From an uncultured Porphyromonadaceae bacterium (GTDB lineage Bacteria > Bacteroidota > Bacteroidia > Bacteroidales > Muribaculaceae), in NCBI GenBank assembly GCA_902475285.1, contig CABRZA010000138.1, forward strand, positions 1 through 6,513: a stretch of 6,513 nt of DNA, given 5' to 3'. Under the pieces are notes generated by a model that did no database searches, was not told the DNA's origin, and saw only the letters and a program-made list of their open reading frames with translations. Below, in pieces: positions 1-6,513 of the stretch; position 1 is the first letter of the stretch, and every line of letters begins with the position of its first letter. Position numbers and translations under genes: made by a program.

Positions 1-1
1 G

Positions 2-748
2 TCCTTTAATTCAAGCGATTCCATCATCCTCGACTTCTTCGCCGGCTCGGGCACTACGCTTCATGCTGTGATGCAGTTGAATGCTGAGGATGGCGGGCAT
101 AGGCAGTGCATTCTCTGCACCAACAACGAGAACGGGATATGCGAGAATGTGACTTATGAGCGAAACAAGCGAGTGATCGAGGGCTACACCAAGCCCAACG
201 GCGAGCACGTGGAGGGCCTGAGCGACAACAACTTGCGCTACTACCGCACCGACTTCGTAAGCCGCAGCCGCTCAATCAAGAACATGCGGCGCCTCACCGC
301 CCTCGCCACCGACATGCTCTGCATCAAAGAGAACCTATACGACGAGCAGAAAACCTTCGCCGGCATGCCCACCTACAAAAACATCTACCGCTACTTCGAG
401 CAGGGCGAGCGCAAGATGCTCATAGTCTACGACGAACGCTACGTCGACGAGCTCGTCGGCATGATAGGGTCGGTCGACACCGCCACCAAAATCAAGGTGT
501 ATGTGTTCTCGCCGAGCGAAGACCCCTGGGAGGCCTGCTTCGAGCCGGTCGCCGACAAGGTGGAACTCTGCGCTCTGCCCCAGGCCATCTACAACACCTA
601 CAAACGCATCCTCCCCAAGCGCCGCCCCGAGCCCCTCGCCCCGGCGGAAAAGTCAGACTTGTCGGACAAGTCTGACACGTCAGACCCGTCCACTTCCTCT
701 GATGACGAAATTGGCGGACTTTTCACCCATCAAGTTGACGACGAATGA
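2..748 (+). CDS. Beta-class (type III Mod-like) DNA methyltransferase, C-terminal part, truncated by window edge
   Basis: The frame is open from base 2 to the TGA at 746-748, giving 248 visible residues; the true start lies upstream. Residues 11-19 read DFFAGSGTT, the AdoMet-binding motif I (FxGxG) of amino-methyltransferases. It sits near the left edge with a long C-terminal part after it, which fits the beta-class order: catalytic DPPY-type motif first, then motif I. The catalytic motif must therefore be outside the window, and adenine versus cytosine specificity cannot be read. Residues 39-62 (TNNENGICENVTYERNK followed by RVIEGY) match the segment after motif I in type III Mod and related enzymes. 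A roughly 120-residue mixed alpha/beta region follows, then a Ser/Asp/Lys-rich low-complexity tail (about 217-236). The next gene starts inside the stop codon. It probably provides the self-marking methylation for the locus. Family call is confident; the link to type III Mod rests also on the Res-like neighbour. Confidence 0.9.
   Translation, partial: SFNSSDSIILDFFAGSGTTLHAVMQLNAEDGGHRQCILCTNNENGICENVTYERNKRVIEGYTKPNGEHVEGLSDNNLRYYRTDFVSRSRSIKNMRRLTALATDMLCIKENLYDEQKTFAGMPTYKNIYRYFEQGERKMLIVYDERYVDELVGMIGSVDTATKIKVYVFSPSEDPWEACFEPVADKVELCALPQAIYNTYKRILPKRRPEPLAPAEKSDLSDKSDTSDPSTSSDDEIGGLFTHQVDDE
652..685 (+). repeat. GTCAGAC-type palindromic repeat inside the methyltransferase tail
   Basis: An 11-base arm GTCAGACTTGT (652-662) and its exact reverse complement ACAAGTCTGAC (666-676) flank a 3-base spacer CGG. 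A further direct copy of GTCAGAC lies at 679-685. In the reading frame this encodes the low-complexity stretch KSDLSDKSDTSDPS. The perfect symmetry is not needed by the protein, so this looks like an interspersed palindromic element that lies in, or entered, the 3' end of the gene. From memory, SDxSDK-type repeats of this kind occur in Bacteroidales genomes; this was not searched. It could instead be a chance product of low-complexity codons. Confidence 0.6.
745..748 (+). promoter_or_regulatory. ATGA stop-start overlap (translational coupling)
   Basis: The methyltransferase stop TGA (746-748) overlaps the helicase start ATG (745-747) in the sequence ATGA. No Shine-Dalgarno sequence precedes it. 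Such overlaps usually mean that ribosomes ending the first gene restart on the second, keeping the two products at matched levels. Coupling itself is an inference. Confidence 0.6.
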
Positions 749-3111
749 AAACCATAAAATACCAACAGGATGCCATAGCCGAGCTCACCGACAAGACGGT
801 GAAGCTCCTCAACCTCGGCGGCAAGCGCCGCAAGATAGTGTTCGAGGCGCCGACAGGTGCCGGCAAGACGGTGATGGCGTGCCGCACGCTGGCCAATATC
901 GTCGACGAGCTGCGCACGCGCGCCGACAGCCGCTTCCGTGAGTGCGCCTTCATATGGTTCGCGCCGCGCAAGCTTCACATACAGAGCTATCTGAGCCTCA
1001 AAGGTGCCTTCGGCGAAACGCGCAAGCTCCGCCCGGTGATGTTCGACGAGCTCGACCAGAGCGAGGGCATACAGCCCGGCGAGATTCTCTTCGTCAACTG
1101 GGAAAGCATCAACAAGGAGAAGAATCTCATGGTGCGCGACAGCGAAAGCTCCGCCTCCATCTACGAGATAACGCGGCGCACGCAGGAAGAACTCGGGCTG
1201 CCTATCGTGGCCGTCATCGACGAGGAGCACATGTTCTGGTCGGCCACCGCCGACAAAACCAAGGCCGTGCTCGACCGCATCAATCCCGCCGTGGAGCTCC
1301 GCATATCGGCCACGCCCAAGACCGTACACCCCGACGCCCTCTGCAAGGTGCAGCGCGGCGACGTGATAGCCGCCGAGATGATAAAGAAGGAAGTGGTGCT
1401 CAACCCCGACATAGCCGTCGACGCTACAGAAGACGAAATCAGCCTCAACGAGCGCCTTATCCGTGCCGCCATCGACAAGCGCACGCAGATAGCCGAAGCC
1501 TACAAGGCGCTGGGCATCGACATAAATCCCCTCCTCCTCATCCAGCTCCCCAACGACAAGAAGGAGGCCATGACAGCCGACGACGAGCGCGTGGCCGAAC
1601 AGGTGAAGACCTACCTCAAATATATGTGCGACATCACCGTGGAAAACGGTCGCCTCGCCGTGTGGCTCTCGGGAGAGAAAAGCAACCTCGACGGCCTCGA
1701 GAATCCGACCAACCTCGCGCAGGTGCTTCTCTTCAAGGAGGCCATAGCCCTGGGCTGGGACTGCCCGCGTGCGGCCGTACTGCTGATATTCCGCAAGATG
1801 CAGAGCGACCAGTTCACCATCCAGACCGTAGGCCGCATACTGCGCATGCCCCAGCAGAAGCACTACCCCGACGAGCTCCTCAACGTGGGTTACGTCTTCA
1901 CCGACATTGCCAAAGATAAGATTGAAATCGTCACCGCCGACGCCGGCTATATACTCAGCGACACGCTCATAGCCCACCGGCGCCCCGACCTGCGCAACGT
2001 GGCCCTCAAATCGGTCTACTCCGAGCGCCCCAACATAGAGCGCAACTACCTCGGCCCCGACTTCCGCAAGGTGCTCTACGACACCGCCACCGAGTTCTGG
2101 CGCCTCGAACAGGGCGCGGGCCTCTTCTCCATAGCCGAACTTGCCGCCATGCGCGGCGACGACGACGATTACCTGCCCCTGCCGGAAACCGACGACCTGA
2201 CCGTAAACGAAAACCGCCGCCGCGTGAGCAACAGCCTGCGCCTCGACGTGAAGACCATCAACATCGAAATACCCAAGGACGTGCACTTCCAGAACGAGGT
2301 GCAGACCCTCGCGGTGGAGCGCGCCAAATTTGCCCGCACCACGGGCGAAATCAACGGCGTATTCATTGCCTACATCGACGGCAAGGGCAACCAGTTCGAG
2401 CGCCAGGGACGCACCGACAAAATAGCGAGCTTCCTCACCGAGCTAATCGGCGACTTCTTCGGCATCTACGAAACCGACGCCAAGAAGGTGGTGCTCTACC
2501 ACGAGAACCGCCCCAAGTTCGACCGCCTGCTCGACATGGCCCTCGAACGCTATGCCCGGCAGCGCCGGCAGGCCGCCGCCAATGCCGCCGCCAACCGCGT
2601 ATACAAACAGCACGAATGGGAAATACCCGCCGAGCGCGTCTACGATGCCGACACAAACCAATTGATGCCGGCCGGCAACCACGCTCTCCAGCCCTTCGTA
2701 CAGCTCAACACAGCATCCAACCCTGAAAGAGAGTTTATCGACTACCTCGAAGCCAATTCAGAGTATATCGACTGGTGGTATAAGAACGGCGACAACGGCA
2801 AGCAGAACTACGCCATCGAATACCACAAAGGCGCGGGCGGTGAAAAGGCGCTCTTCTACGTAGACTTCGTCATACGCATGAAAAACGGCCACATATATCT
2901 CTTCGACACCAAAAGTGCCGGCAGCGACCTCTTTGCTGCCGACAAGCACAATGCCCTCCTTGAATACATCGCGAAAAACAGCAGCGCCGAGCAGCCCCTC
3001 GCCGGCGGCATAATCCTCCGCTGCGGCTCCAACTGGCTCTACTCGCCCCTGCCCATCGCCAACACCACCGACACCCTCAACTGGAACAGCTTCTACCCTC
3101 ACCAAGCCTAA
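745..3111 (+). CDS. Type III Res-like DEAH helicase with C-terminal PD-(D/E)XK-type nuclease
   Basis: This complete 788-residue protein is a superfamily 2 helicase. Motif I (Walker A) is APTGAGKT at 35-42, motif II is DEEH at 159-162, motif III is SAT at 188-190, motif V is around 335-343 (ALGWDCPRA), and motif VI is QTVGRILRMP at 360-369. Residues 660-723 resemble the nuclease at the end of type III Res subunits: a conserved Glu (E662 or E664), WYKN at 678-681, then YVDF (D707) and DTK (D721, K723) as a variant PD-(D/E)XK core. The usual Pro is replaced by Val and the usual Glu by Asp. It is shorter than classical Res proteins such as EcoP15I Res (about 970 residues, from memory). Direct adjacency to a Mod-like methyltransferase supports an ATP-dependent restriction role on unmodified DNA. 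The start is the only ATG that fits the overlap and lies just before the helicase fold. Cutting activity is not proven by sequence. Confidence 0.92.
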   Translation: MKTIKYQQDAIAELTDKTVKLLNLGGKRRKIVFEAPTGAGKTVMACRTLANIVDELRTRADSRFRECAFIWFAPRKLHIQSYLSLKGAFGETRKLRPVMFDELDQSEGIQPGEILFVNWESINKEKNLMVRDSESSASIYEITRRTQEELGLPIVAVIDEEHMFWSATADKTKAVLDRINPAVELRISATPKTVHPDALCKVQRGDVIAAEMIKKEVVLNPDIAVDATEDEISLNERLIRAAIDKRTQIAEAYKALGIDINPLLLIQLPNDKKEAMTADDERVAEQVKTYLKYMCDITVENGRLAVWLSGEKSNLDGLENPTNLAQVLLFKEAIALGWDCPRAAVLLIFRKMQSDQFTIQTVGRILRMPQQKHYPDELLNVGYVFTDIAKDKIEIVTADAGYILSDTLIAHRRPDLRNVALKSVYSERPNIERNYLGPDFRKVLYDTATEFWRLEQGAGLFSIAELAAMRGDDDDYLPLPETDDLTVNENRRRVSNSLRLDVKTINIEIPKDVHFQNEVQTLAVERAKFARTTGEINGVFIAYIDGKGNQFERQGRTDKIASFLTELIGDFFGIYETDAKKVVLYHENRPKFDRLLDMALERYARQRRQAAANAAANRVYKQHEWEIPAERVYDADTNQLMPAGNHALQPFVQLNTASNPEREFIDYLEANSEYIDWWYKNGDNGKQNYAIEYHKGAGGEKALFYVDFVIRMKNGHIYLFDTKSAGSDLFAADKHNALLEYIAKNSSAEQPLAGGIILRCGSNWLYSPLPIANTTDTLNWNSFYPHQA

Positions 3112-3114
3112 ACC

Positions 3115-3336
3115 ATGAGCCCCAAAGGAATCGACCAAAAATTCGTGCACTACGGCATACGCCGCGACGACCTCTCGATGATAGAGGCCATATGCGCTGC
3201 CGAGTGTATCGACTTCGACTGGCTGAGCGAAGAAATACTCAAAGCCTACCACGCCCGGAAAGTCGACGTGATAGAAATCGACGATGCCTCCACGGAAGAC
3301 ATCATCCGCGCAGCCTTGCAGAAAATCAAACAATAA
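3115..3336 (+). CDS. Small acidic protein of a DNA-modification locus, function unknown
   Basis: This 73-residue protein starts 3 bases after the helicase stop and ends 10 bases before the DndD-like gene, so it is clearly part of the operon. It has no signal peptide, membrane segment, cysteine pair or catalytic motif that I can see. It looks mostly helical: a first part with HYGIRRDDLSMIEAICAAE (12-30), a middle with DFDWLSEEILKAYHARK (33-49), and an acidic linker before a C-terminal helix EDIIRAALQKIK (61-72). Small proteins at this position beside Res-like and DndD-like genes are, from memory, annotated as DNA modification system-associated small protein; I could not check this. It may be a subunit, adaptor or inhibitor joining the helicase to the ATPase. 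The clean fit between neighbours and the ordinary composition make it a real gene. Confidence 0.82.
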   Translation: MSPKGIDQKFVHYGIRRDDLSMIEAICAAECIDFDWLSEEILKAYHARKVDVIEIDDASTEDIIRAALQKIKQ

Positions 3337-3346
3337 GCGCCCCCCC
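3337..3346 (+). other. Short C-rich intergenic spacer without ribosome binding site
   Basis: The 10 bases between the small-protein stop and the DndD-like ATG are GCGCCCCCCC-like and hold no purine-rich Shine-Dalgarno sequence. The other spacers (3112-3114 and 5348-5351) are equally bare. This fits Bacteroidota, where initiation usually does not depend on that motif, and fits re-initiation by ribosomes arriving from upstream. Confidence 0.6.
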
Positions 3347-5347
3347 ATGCTCATACAGAGAATCAAAGTAAGCAACTACAAGACCTATCTCGACCTCGAC
3401 CTCGATTTGACGGTCGACGACGAACGCCCCATCATCCTTATCGGCGGCTCCAACGGCGGCGGCAAGACCACGCTCTTCGAGGCCATAAGCGGCGCGCTCT
3501 ACGGCCTCAAAATCGAAAGCCGCGAGCAATTCATGGAGCTCGTCAACCAAGGCGCCGTCGGGCATGTTAAGCCCGAGATATCCTTGCAGATAACCTTCAG
3601 CGGCAAAGTGCTGGGGCAGGAGCAGAAATATATCCTCCGCCGGATATATCTTCTCAATCCCGCCGGCAGGCCCGTCGAAAGCGTGTCGCTCAACATGAAC
3701 GGCAACATGTTTGTCTACGGCACCATGACCGCCCCCAAAGAGCGTGCGCGCGCCGAGCAGGAGGTGAATAAAATCATCAAGGCCAACCTTCCGCAGGAGC
3801 TGAGCCAGTATTTTCTTTTCGACGCCATGCAGTCGAGCGAGCTGCTCAAAAAGAATGTGTTCGCCCAGACCATCCGCGACAACTTCGAGAACGTTCTCGG
3901 CTTCAAGAAATACCTTCAGCTCAAACGCGCTGCCGAAAAGCTTCAGCAGGAAGCGTCGCAGGAGCGCCTCGACGCCGAGCAGGAAGTGCTCGAGTACCGC
4001 GGACTGTGTGCCGACAAAGATAAGCTCGAGGCCGAGCTCAGAGCATGCATAGCCGAGCAGGACCAACTCTACAAATACCTCACCTCTATGGAGGCCGAGT
4101 ATCAAAAGGCCAAGGAGGGTGCACAGCAAAGCGTGGCGCTCAACAAACGCATTGCCGACCTGACGGCGAAAATCGACGATATAGTTCGCCGCGCCGCAGC
4201 CTATGCCGACGACATCAAGGGCTTCATGGAGAATATCGAGGCCAATGTGTTCCTGCCCAAAATGGCATCGAACCTAACCGTTGAAATCAACAACATACTC
4301 CGCATCAAGGAAGAGCTGCAGAAATCGTCGGCCGGCGCATACCCGCTCGAAACCTTGCGCGACCTCACGGCCAAAATCATCGACTATCTCAAGCAACTTT
4401 CACTATGTCCGCCCGATGTCGACGAAAGCAATGTGGTCGACCATATGGTGGCACTTCAAAACGCCACCAACGGCCCGGACCCCTTCGACTATCTCGACGC
4501 AGCCGAGATTGCCGCACTTAAATCGCTCGTCGGCCGCGGGGGCAGCAACCAGTTTGCCGCTCTCTACCGCCAGCGCCAGGACCTCGAAATTCTTACTGCA
4601 ACAATCGACGATCTGCGCACCGAAAAGAAACACGCCGAAGAAAGCCGTGCCGGTGGGAACGACTACATCATATCCTCCTACGAAGAAAGCCAGCGCAAGC
4701 TCAATGCAGCCAAGGCCACCGAAGGCAACATACGCCATGAAATCCAGCGCCTCGAGCGACGCATCAACCTCTTCGACGTGCAAATACAGCAAGAACCCGA
4801 CGTGCGCTACGACACCCTCGCCAAGCTCAAGCCATTCTTCGAAAAAGTGGCCGACAGCCTTCTCAAGAAAAAGAAAGCGCAGATAGAAAGCGAGATGCAG
4901 CAACAGCTCAACCGCCTGCTCGTATCCTACAAAGGCCACATAGGCCGCGTGGAGCTTAGCGACAGCATGGAGAACTTCAACATACGCATTTTCCACACAA
5001 AAGGAAATGAAATCTCGCTCAACCAGCTCAATGCCGCCTCGAAGCAAATCTTTATCCAGGTGCTTCTCAAAGTGCTCCGCAACCTGGGCGACTACAACCC
5101 TCCGGTGATGATCGACACCGTGATGGGCGTGCTCGACAACGAAAGCCGCGAAATGCTCTTCGAAGAATACTTTCCGAACCTCGCCGAGCAAACCATACTG
5201 CTCTGCACAACCTCCGAGGTGCGCCCCGAAAGCGACTATATGAAGCTCGAGGCCTTCATATCGAGGACCTACACCCTGCACCGCGATGTGGAAGAACAGA
5301 AAACTACCGTCAGCGACGGATATTTCGGAATCGAACTAAATCCCTAA
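3347..5347 (+). CDS. DndD-like SMC/RecF-type ATPase
   Basis: This 666-residue protein has the split ABC-ATPase layout of SMC, Rad50 and DndD proteins. The N-terminal half starts MLIQRIKVSNYKTY, typical of the RecF/SMC fold, with Walker A GSNGGGKT at 34-41. YFLFDAMQSSELL at 155-167 matches the DndD YFFFDGE region. Heptad-like helices rich in Glu, Lys, Gln and Leu run about 190-280 and 405-525, separated by a middle region, as in a coiled-coil arm; no CxxC zinc hook is present. The C-terminal half has a degenerate signature LNAASKQ at 561-567 and Walker B plus D-loop VMIDTVMGVLD at 587-597. DndD normally has IDTPLGRLD here, so Thr in place of the usual Glu is a family trait. ATG 3347 was chosen because the longer frame from 3284 only adds 21 non-homologous residues overlapping the small gene. 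DndD energises DNA handling in phosphorothioation; its substrate here is unknown. Confidence 0.85.
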   Translation: MLIQRIKVSNYKTYLDLDLDLTVDDERPIILIGGSNGGGKTTLFEAISGALYGLKIESREQFMELVNQGAVGHVKPEISLQITFSGKVLGQEQKYILRRIYLLNPAGRPVESVSLNMNGNMFVYGTMTAPKERARAEQEVNKIIKANLPQELSQYFLFDAMQSSELLKKNVFAQTIRDNFENVLGFKKYLQLKRAAEKLQQEASQERLDAEQEVLEYRGLCADKDKLEAELRACIAEQDQLYKYLTSMEAEYQKAKEGAQQSVALNKRIADLTAKIDDIVRRAAAYADDIKGFMENIEANVFLPKMASNLTVEINNILRIKEELQKSSAGAYPLETLRDLTAKIIDYLKQLSLCPPDVDESNVVDHMVALQNATNGPDPFDYLDAAEIAALKSLVGRGGSNQFAALYRQRQDLEILTATIDDLRTEKKHAEESRAGGNDYIISSYEESQRKLNAAKATEGNIRHEIQRLERRINLFDVQIQQEPDVRYDTLAKLKPFFEKVADSLLKKKKAQIESEMQQQLNRLLVSYKGHIGRVELSDSMENFNIRIFHTKGNEISLNQLNAASKQIFIQVLLKVLRNLGDYNPPVMIDTVMGVLDNESREMLFEEYFPNLAEQTILLCTTSEVRPESDYMKLEAFISRTYTLHRDVEEQKTTVSDGYFGIELNP

Positions 5348-5351
5348 CGCC

Positions 5352-6513
5352 ATGCCACTACAATTCGGCGATATCTATGTGCCGGAAAACTTCAATACCG
5401 AGTTTGCCCCGCTGCGCGATAAGCTCGAAAACATCATCAATCTTTCGCGGACGGCGGGCAACGAGCGCCGCTACACTATTCCCAACAACAAGCTCATGCG
5501 CATATGCCTGTTGGTAGGGCTTTCGACGCCCGGCAAGAGAAATGTCGACGGGATAGAAGATATTAAGCTTGCCCAGGGCAACCGCTTTGTTCCCAGTTTC
5601 TTCACTCATCAAGAACTTGCCCCGCTCTACTCGGCACTGATAAAGATGCGCTACCACGACAGTGGGCTCGACCTGTCGAACAACCGCACGCTGTCGCGCA
5701 TCATAGCCGCCGAGATGGCACGCGGCCGCGACTGTCTGCTTGCCGACAGCAACCTCGAAAATTACCTCTTCTCCTCCGGCGGCCGCACCTCTCTCGCCAA
5801 GGATATACCCGCGCTCAATCTCCTCATCGGCAACTACGGCGACGAAGATATGGAAGCCACACTCGACATCAACAGCCGTGCCATAACCAACTCGCAAATC
5901 ATCATAGCCGGCGCCACGGGCTCGGGTAAAACGAACCTCCTGGCGGTCCTGATGCAGCAGATTCGCGCCCTTTCGTCGGAAAGCCGCTATCCGGTCAACT
6001 TCCTCCTTTTCGACTACAAGGGCGAGTTCAGCGACGTTCAGAACAACAGCTGGCTGGCGCATTTCGACGTCGACCGCTCGTGCATCCTCGACCCGGTGGA
6101 AGCGCCTCTGCCCTTCACACCGTTCAAGGACTTCACCGGGCGCCCCATCAACGAAATCAATCTATACTCCACCGAAATGGCGTCGGCATTGGAGTCGCTC
6201 GTGCGCATGTCGACAAGCTCGAATATGAGCAACCGCCTGAGCGAAGCCATTGTAGAGTGCTACAAGCGCAGCCAGGGCGCGCCTATCACTTTCTCCGCCA
6301 TGCTCAAGGAGTATCAGGCAAGAATGAAGGACCCCGACAAGGACGATTCGATATCCTCCATCCTAAAACAGCTCGACAACGCCCATATCTTTGAGGCCGA
6401 AGACAAGGCAGACCTCATAGGCGAGAGCTTCATCGTGAAGATGGACCGCTTCCCCAAAGACGGCCCTATCGCCAAGGCTATCGTGTACTTCCTTATGTCG
6501 AAGCTCAACAATA
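5352..6513 (+). CDS. HerA/FtsK-type DNA-translocase ATPase with DndE-like N-terminal domain, cut by window edge
   Basis: The frame is open for 387 codons from ATG 5352, four bases after the DndD-like stop, to the window end. Residues about 20-135 resemble DndE (DUF1832): TAGNERRYTIPNNKLMRIC at 34-52 parallels the TG...N...R-A segment, and AAEMARGRDCLL at 119-130 parallels its C-terminal H-x(2-3)-G-x-x-x-L end. This match is by eye. Residues 187-194 (GATGSGKT) are Walker A, and FLLFDYKGEF at 217-226 is the DxKGE strand typical of HerA/VirB4-type ATPases. The true Walker B, sensor and arginine-finger motifs should lie past the right edge. HerA-type proteins form hexameric rings that pump DNA, and DptH/DndH of the Dnd restriction system is of this class. 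A fused DndE-like domain would tether the motor to DNA or to the DndD-like partner. The HerA part is more certain than the DndE part. Confidence 0.82.
   Translation, partial: MPLQFGDIYVPENFNTEFAPLRDKLENIINLSRTAGNERRYTIPNNKLMRICLLVGLSTPGKRNVDGIEDIKLAQGNRFVPSFFTHQELAPLYSALIKMRYHDSGLDLSNNRTLSRIIAAEMARGRDCLLADSNLENYLFSSGGRTSLAKDIPALNLLIGNYGDEDMEATLDINSRAITNSQIIIAGATGSGKTNLLAVLMQQIRALSSESRYPVNFLLFDYKGEFSDVQNNSWLAHFDVDRSCILDPVEAPLPFTPFKDFTGRPINEINLYSTEMASALESLVRMSTSSNMSNRLSEAIVECYKRSQGAPITFSAMLKEYQARMKDPDKDDSISSILKQLDNAHIFEAEDKADLIGESFIVKMDRFPKDGPIAKAIVYFLMSKLNN

Noticed and set aside
2..748. DISARM, BREX or Druantia as the identity of the locus
   Set aside because: No DrmA/DrmB, PglZ/BrxC or DruE-like protein is visible; the helicase is Res-like with a C-terminal nuclease and the ATPases are DndD-like and HerA-like.
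942..1919. A 325-codon + strand frame inside the helicase gene
   Set aside because: Its product is dominated by Arg, His, Pro and Gln, typical of an out-of-frame reading of GC-rich coding DNA, and it lacks any recognisable domain.
730..2286. A 518-codon open frame on the - strand opposite the helicase gene
   Set aside because: It is antisense to a gene with clear helicase motifs in order. Its long open run is explained by the GC-rich third codon positions, and its Val/Ala/His/Gly-heavy translation shows no family motif.
3284..3346. A 21-residue upstream extension of the DndD-like protein
   Set aside because: It overlaps the end of the small gene in another frame, is basic and low-similarity, and SMC/RecF-type proteins begin at the MLIQRIKVSNYK strand encoded from 3347.
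3628..3649. An 8-base inverted repeat (ATATATCC and GGATATAT) with a 6-base loop
   Set aside because: It lies deep inside the DndD-like gene where codons for KYILRRIY explain it, it has no T-run, and it is short enough to arise by chance.
4403..5281. A 292-codon - strand frame opposite the DndD-like gene
   Set aside because: It is a shadow of the real gene: the + strand frame carries Walker B and signature motifs here, while the antisense translation has none.
5358..6062. A 234-codon - strand frame opposite the HerA-like gene
   Set aside because: The + strand frame carries Walker A and the DYKGEF motif through this region, so the antisense frame is a compositional artefact.

Overview
This window is one tightly packed operon fragment, read entirely on the + strand, and it looks like a DNA-modification and anti-phage defence locus. 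Five protein-coding genes fill it almost end to end: (1) the C-terminal part of a beta-class DNA methyltransferase of the type III Mod kind, cut by the left edge; (2) a complete type III Res-like DEAH helicase with a C-terminal PD-(D/E)XK-type nuclease; (3) a 73-residue acidic protein; (4) a complete DndD-like SMC/RecF-type ATPase; (5) a HerA/FtsK-type ATPase whose N-terminus resembles DndE, cut by the right edge. Junctions are a 4-base ATGA overlap and gaps of 3, 10 and 4 bases, so co-transcription and probably translational coupling are expected. No promoter, terminator, RNA gene, insertion sequence, attachment site or CRISPR array was seen.

The sequence suggests a GC-rich member of the Bacteroidota, perhaps of Bacteroidales. 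The junctions lack Shine-Dalgarno sequences, which is typical of that phylum. Codons end mostly in C or G, yet the isoleucine codon ATA is used often. The methyltransferase tail carries an SDxSDxSD-like stretch encoded by a GTCAGAC-type palindromic repeat, which I associate from memory with Bacteroidales genomes. The host assignment is an inference and was not tested by any search.

Layout: 2-748 methyltransferase C-terminus; 745-3111 helicase-nuclease; 3115-3336 small protein; 3347-5347 DndD-like ATPase; 5352-6513 DndE-like/HerA ATPase (partial). No stretch of 300 bases lacks a gene.

How they may work together (inference): the methyltransferase marks host DNA, and the Res-like protein senses or cuts unmarked DNA. 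The DndD-like ATPase and the HerA-type motor add a second DNA-scanning or translocating module related to the Dnd/Dpt phosphorothioation systems. No sulfur-transfer gene (DndA or DndC) is visible here. The locus therefore looks like a hybrid of a type III restriction-modification pair and Dnd-type ATPases, with methylation replacing phosphorothioation as the self mark. Genes beyond either edge could change this reading.
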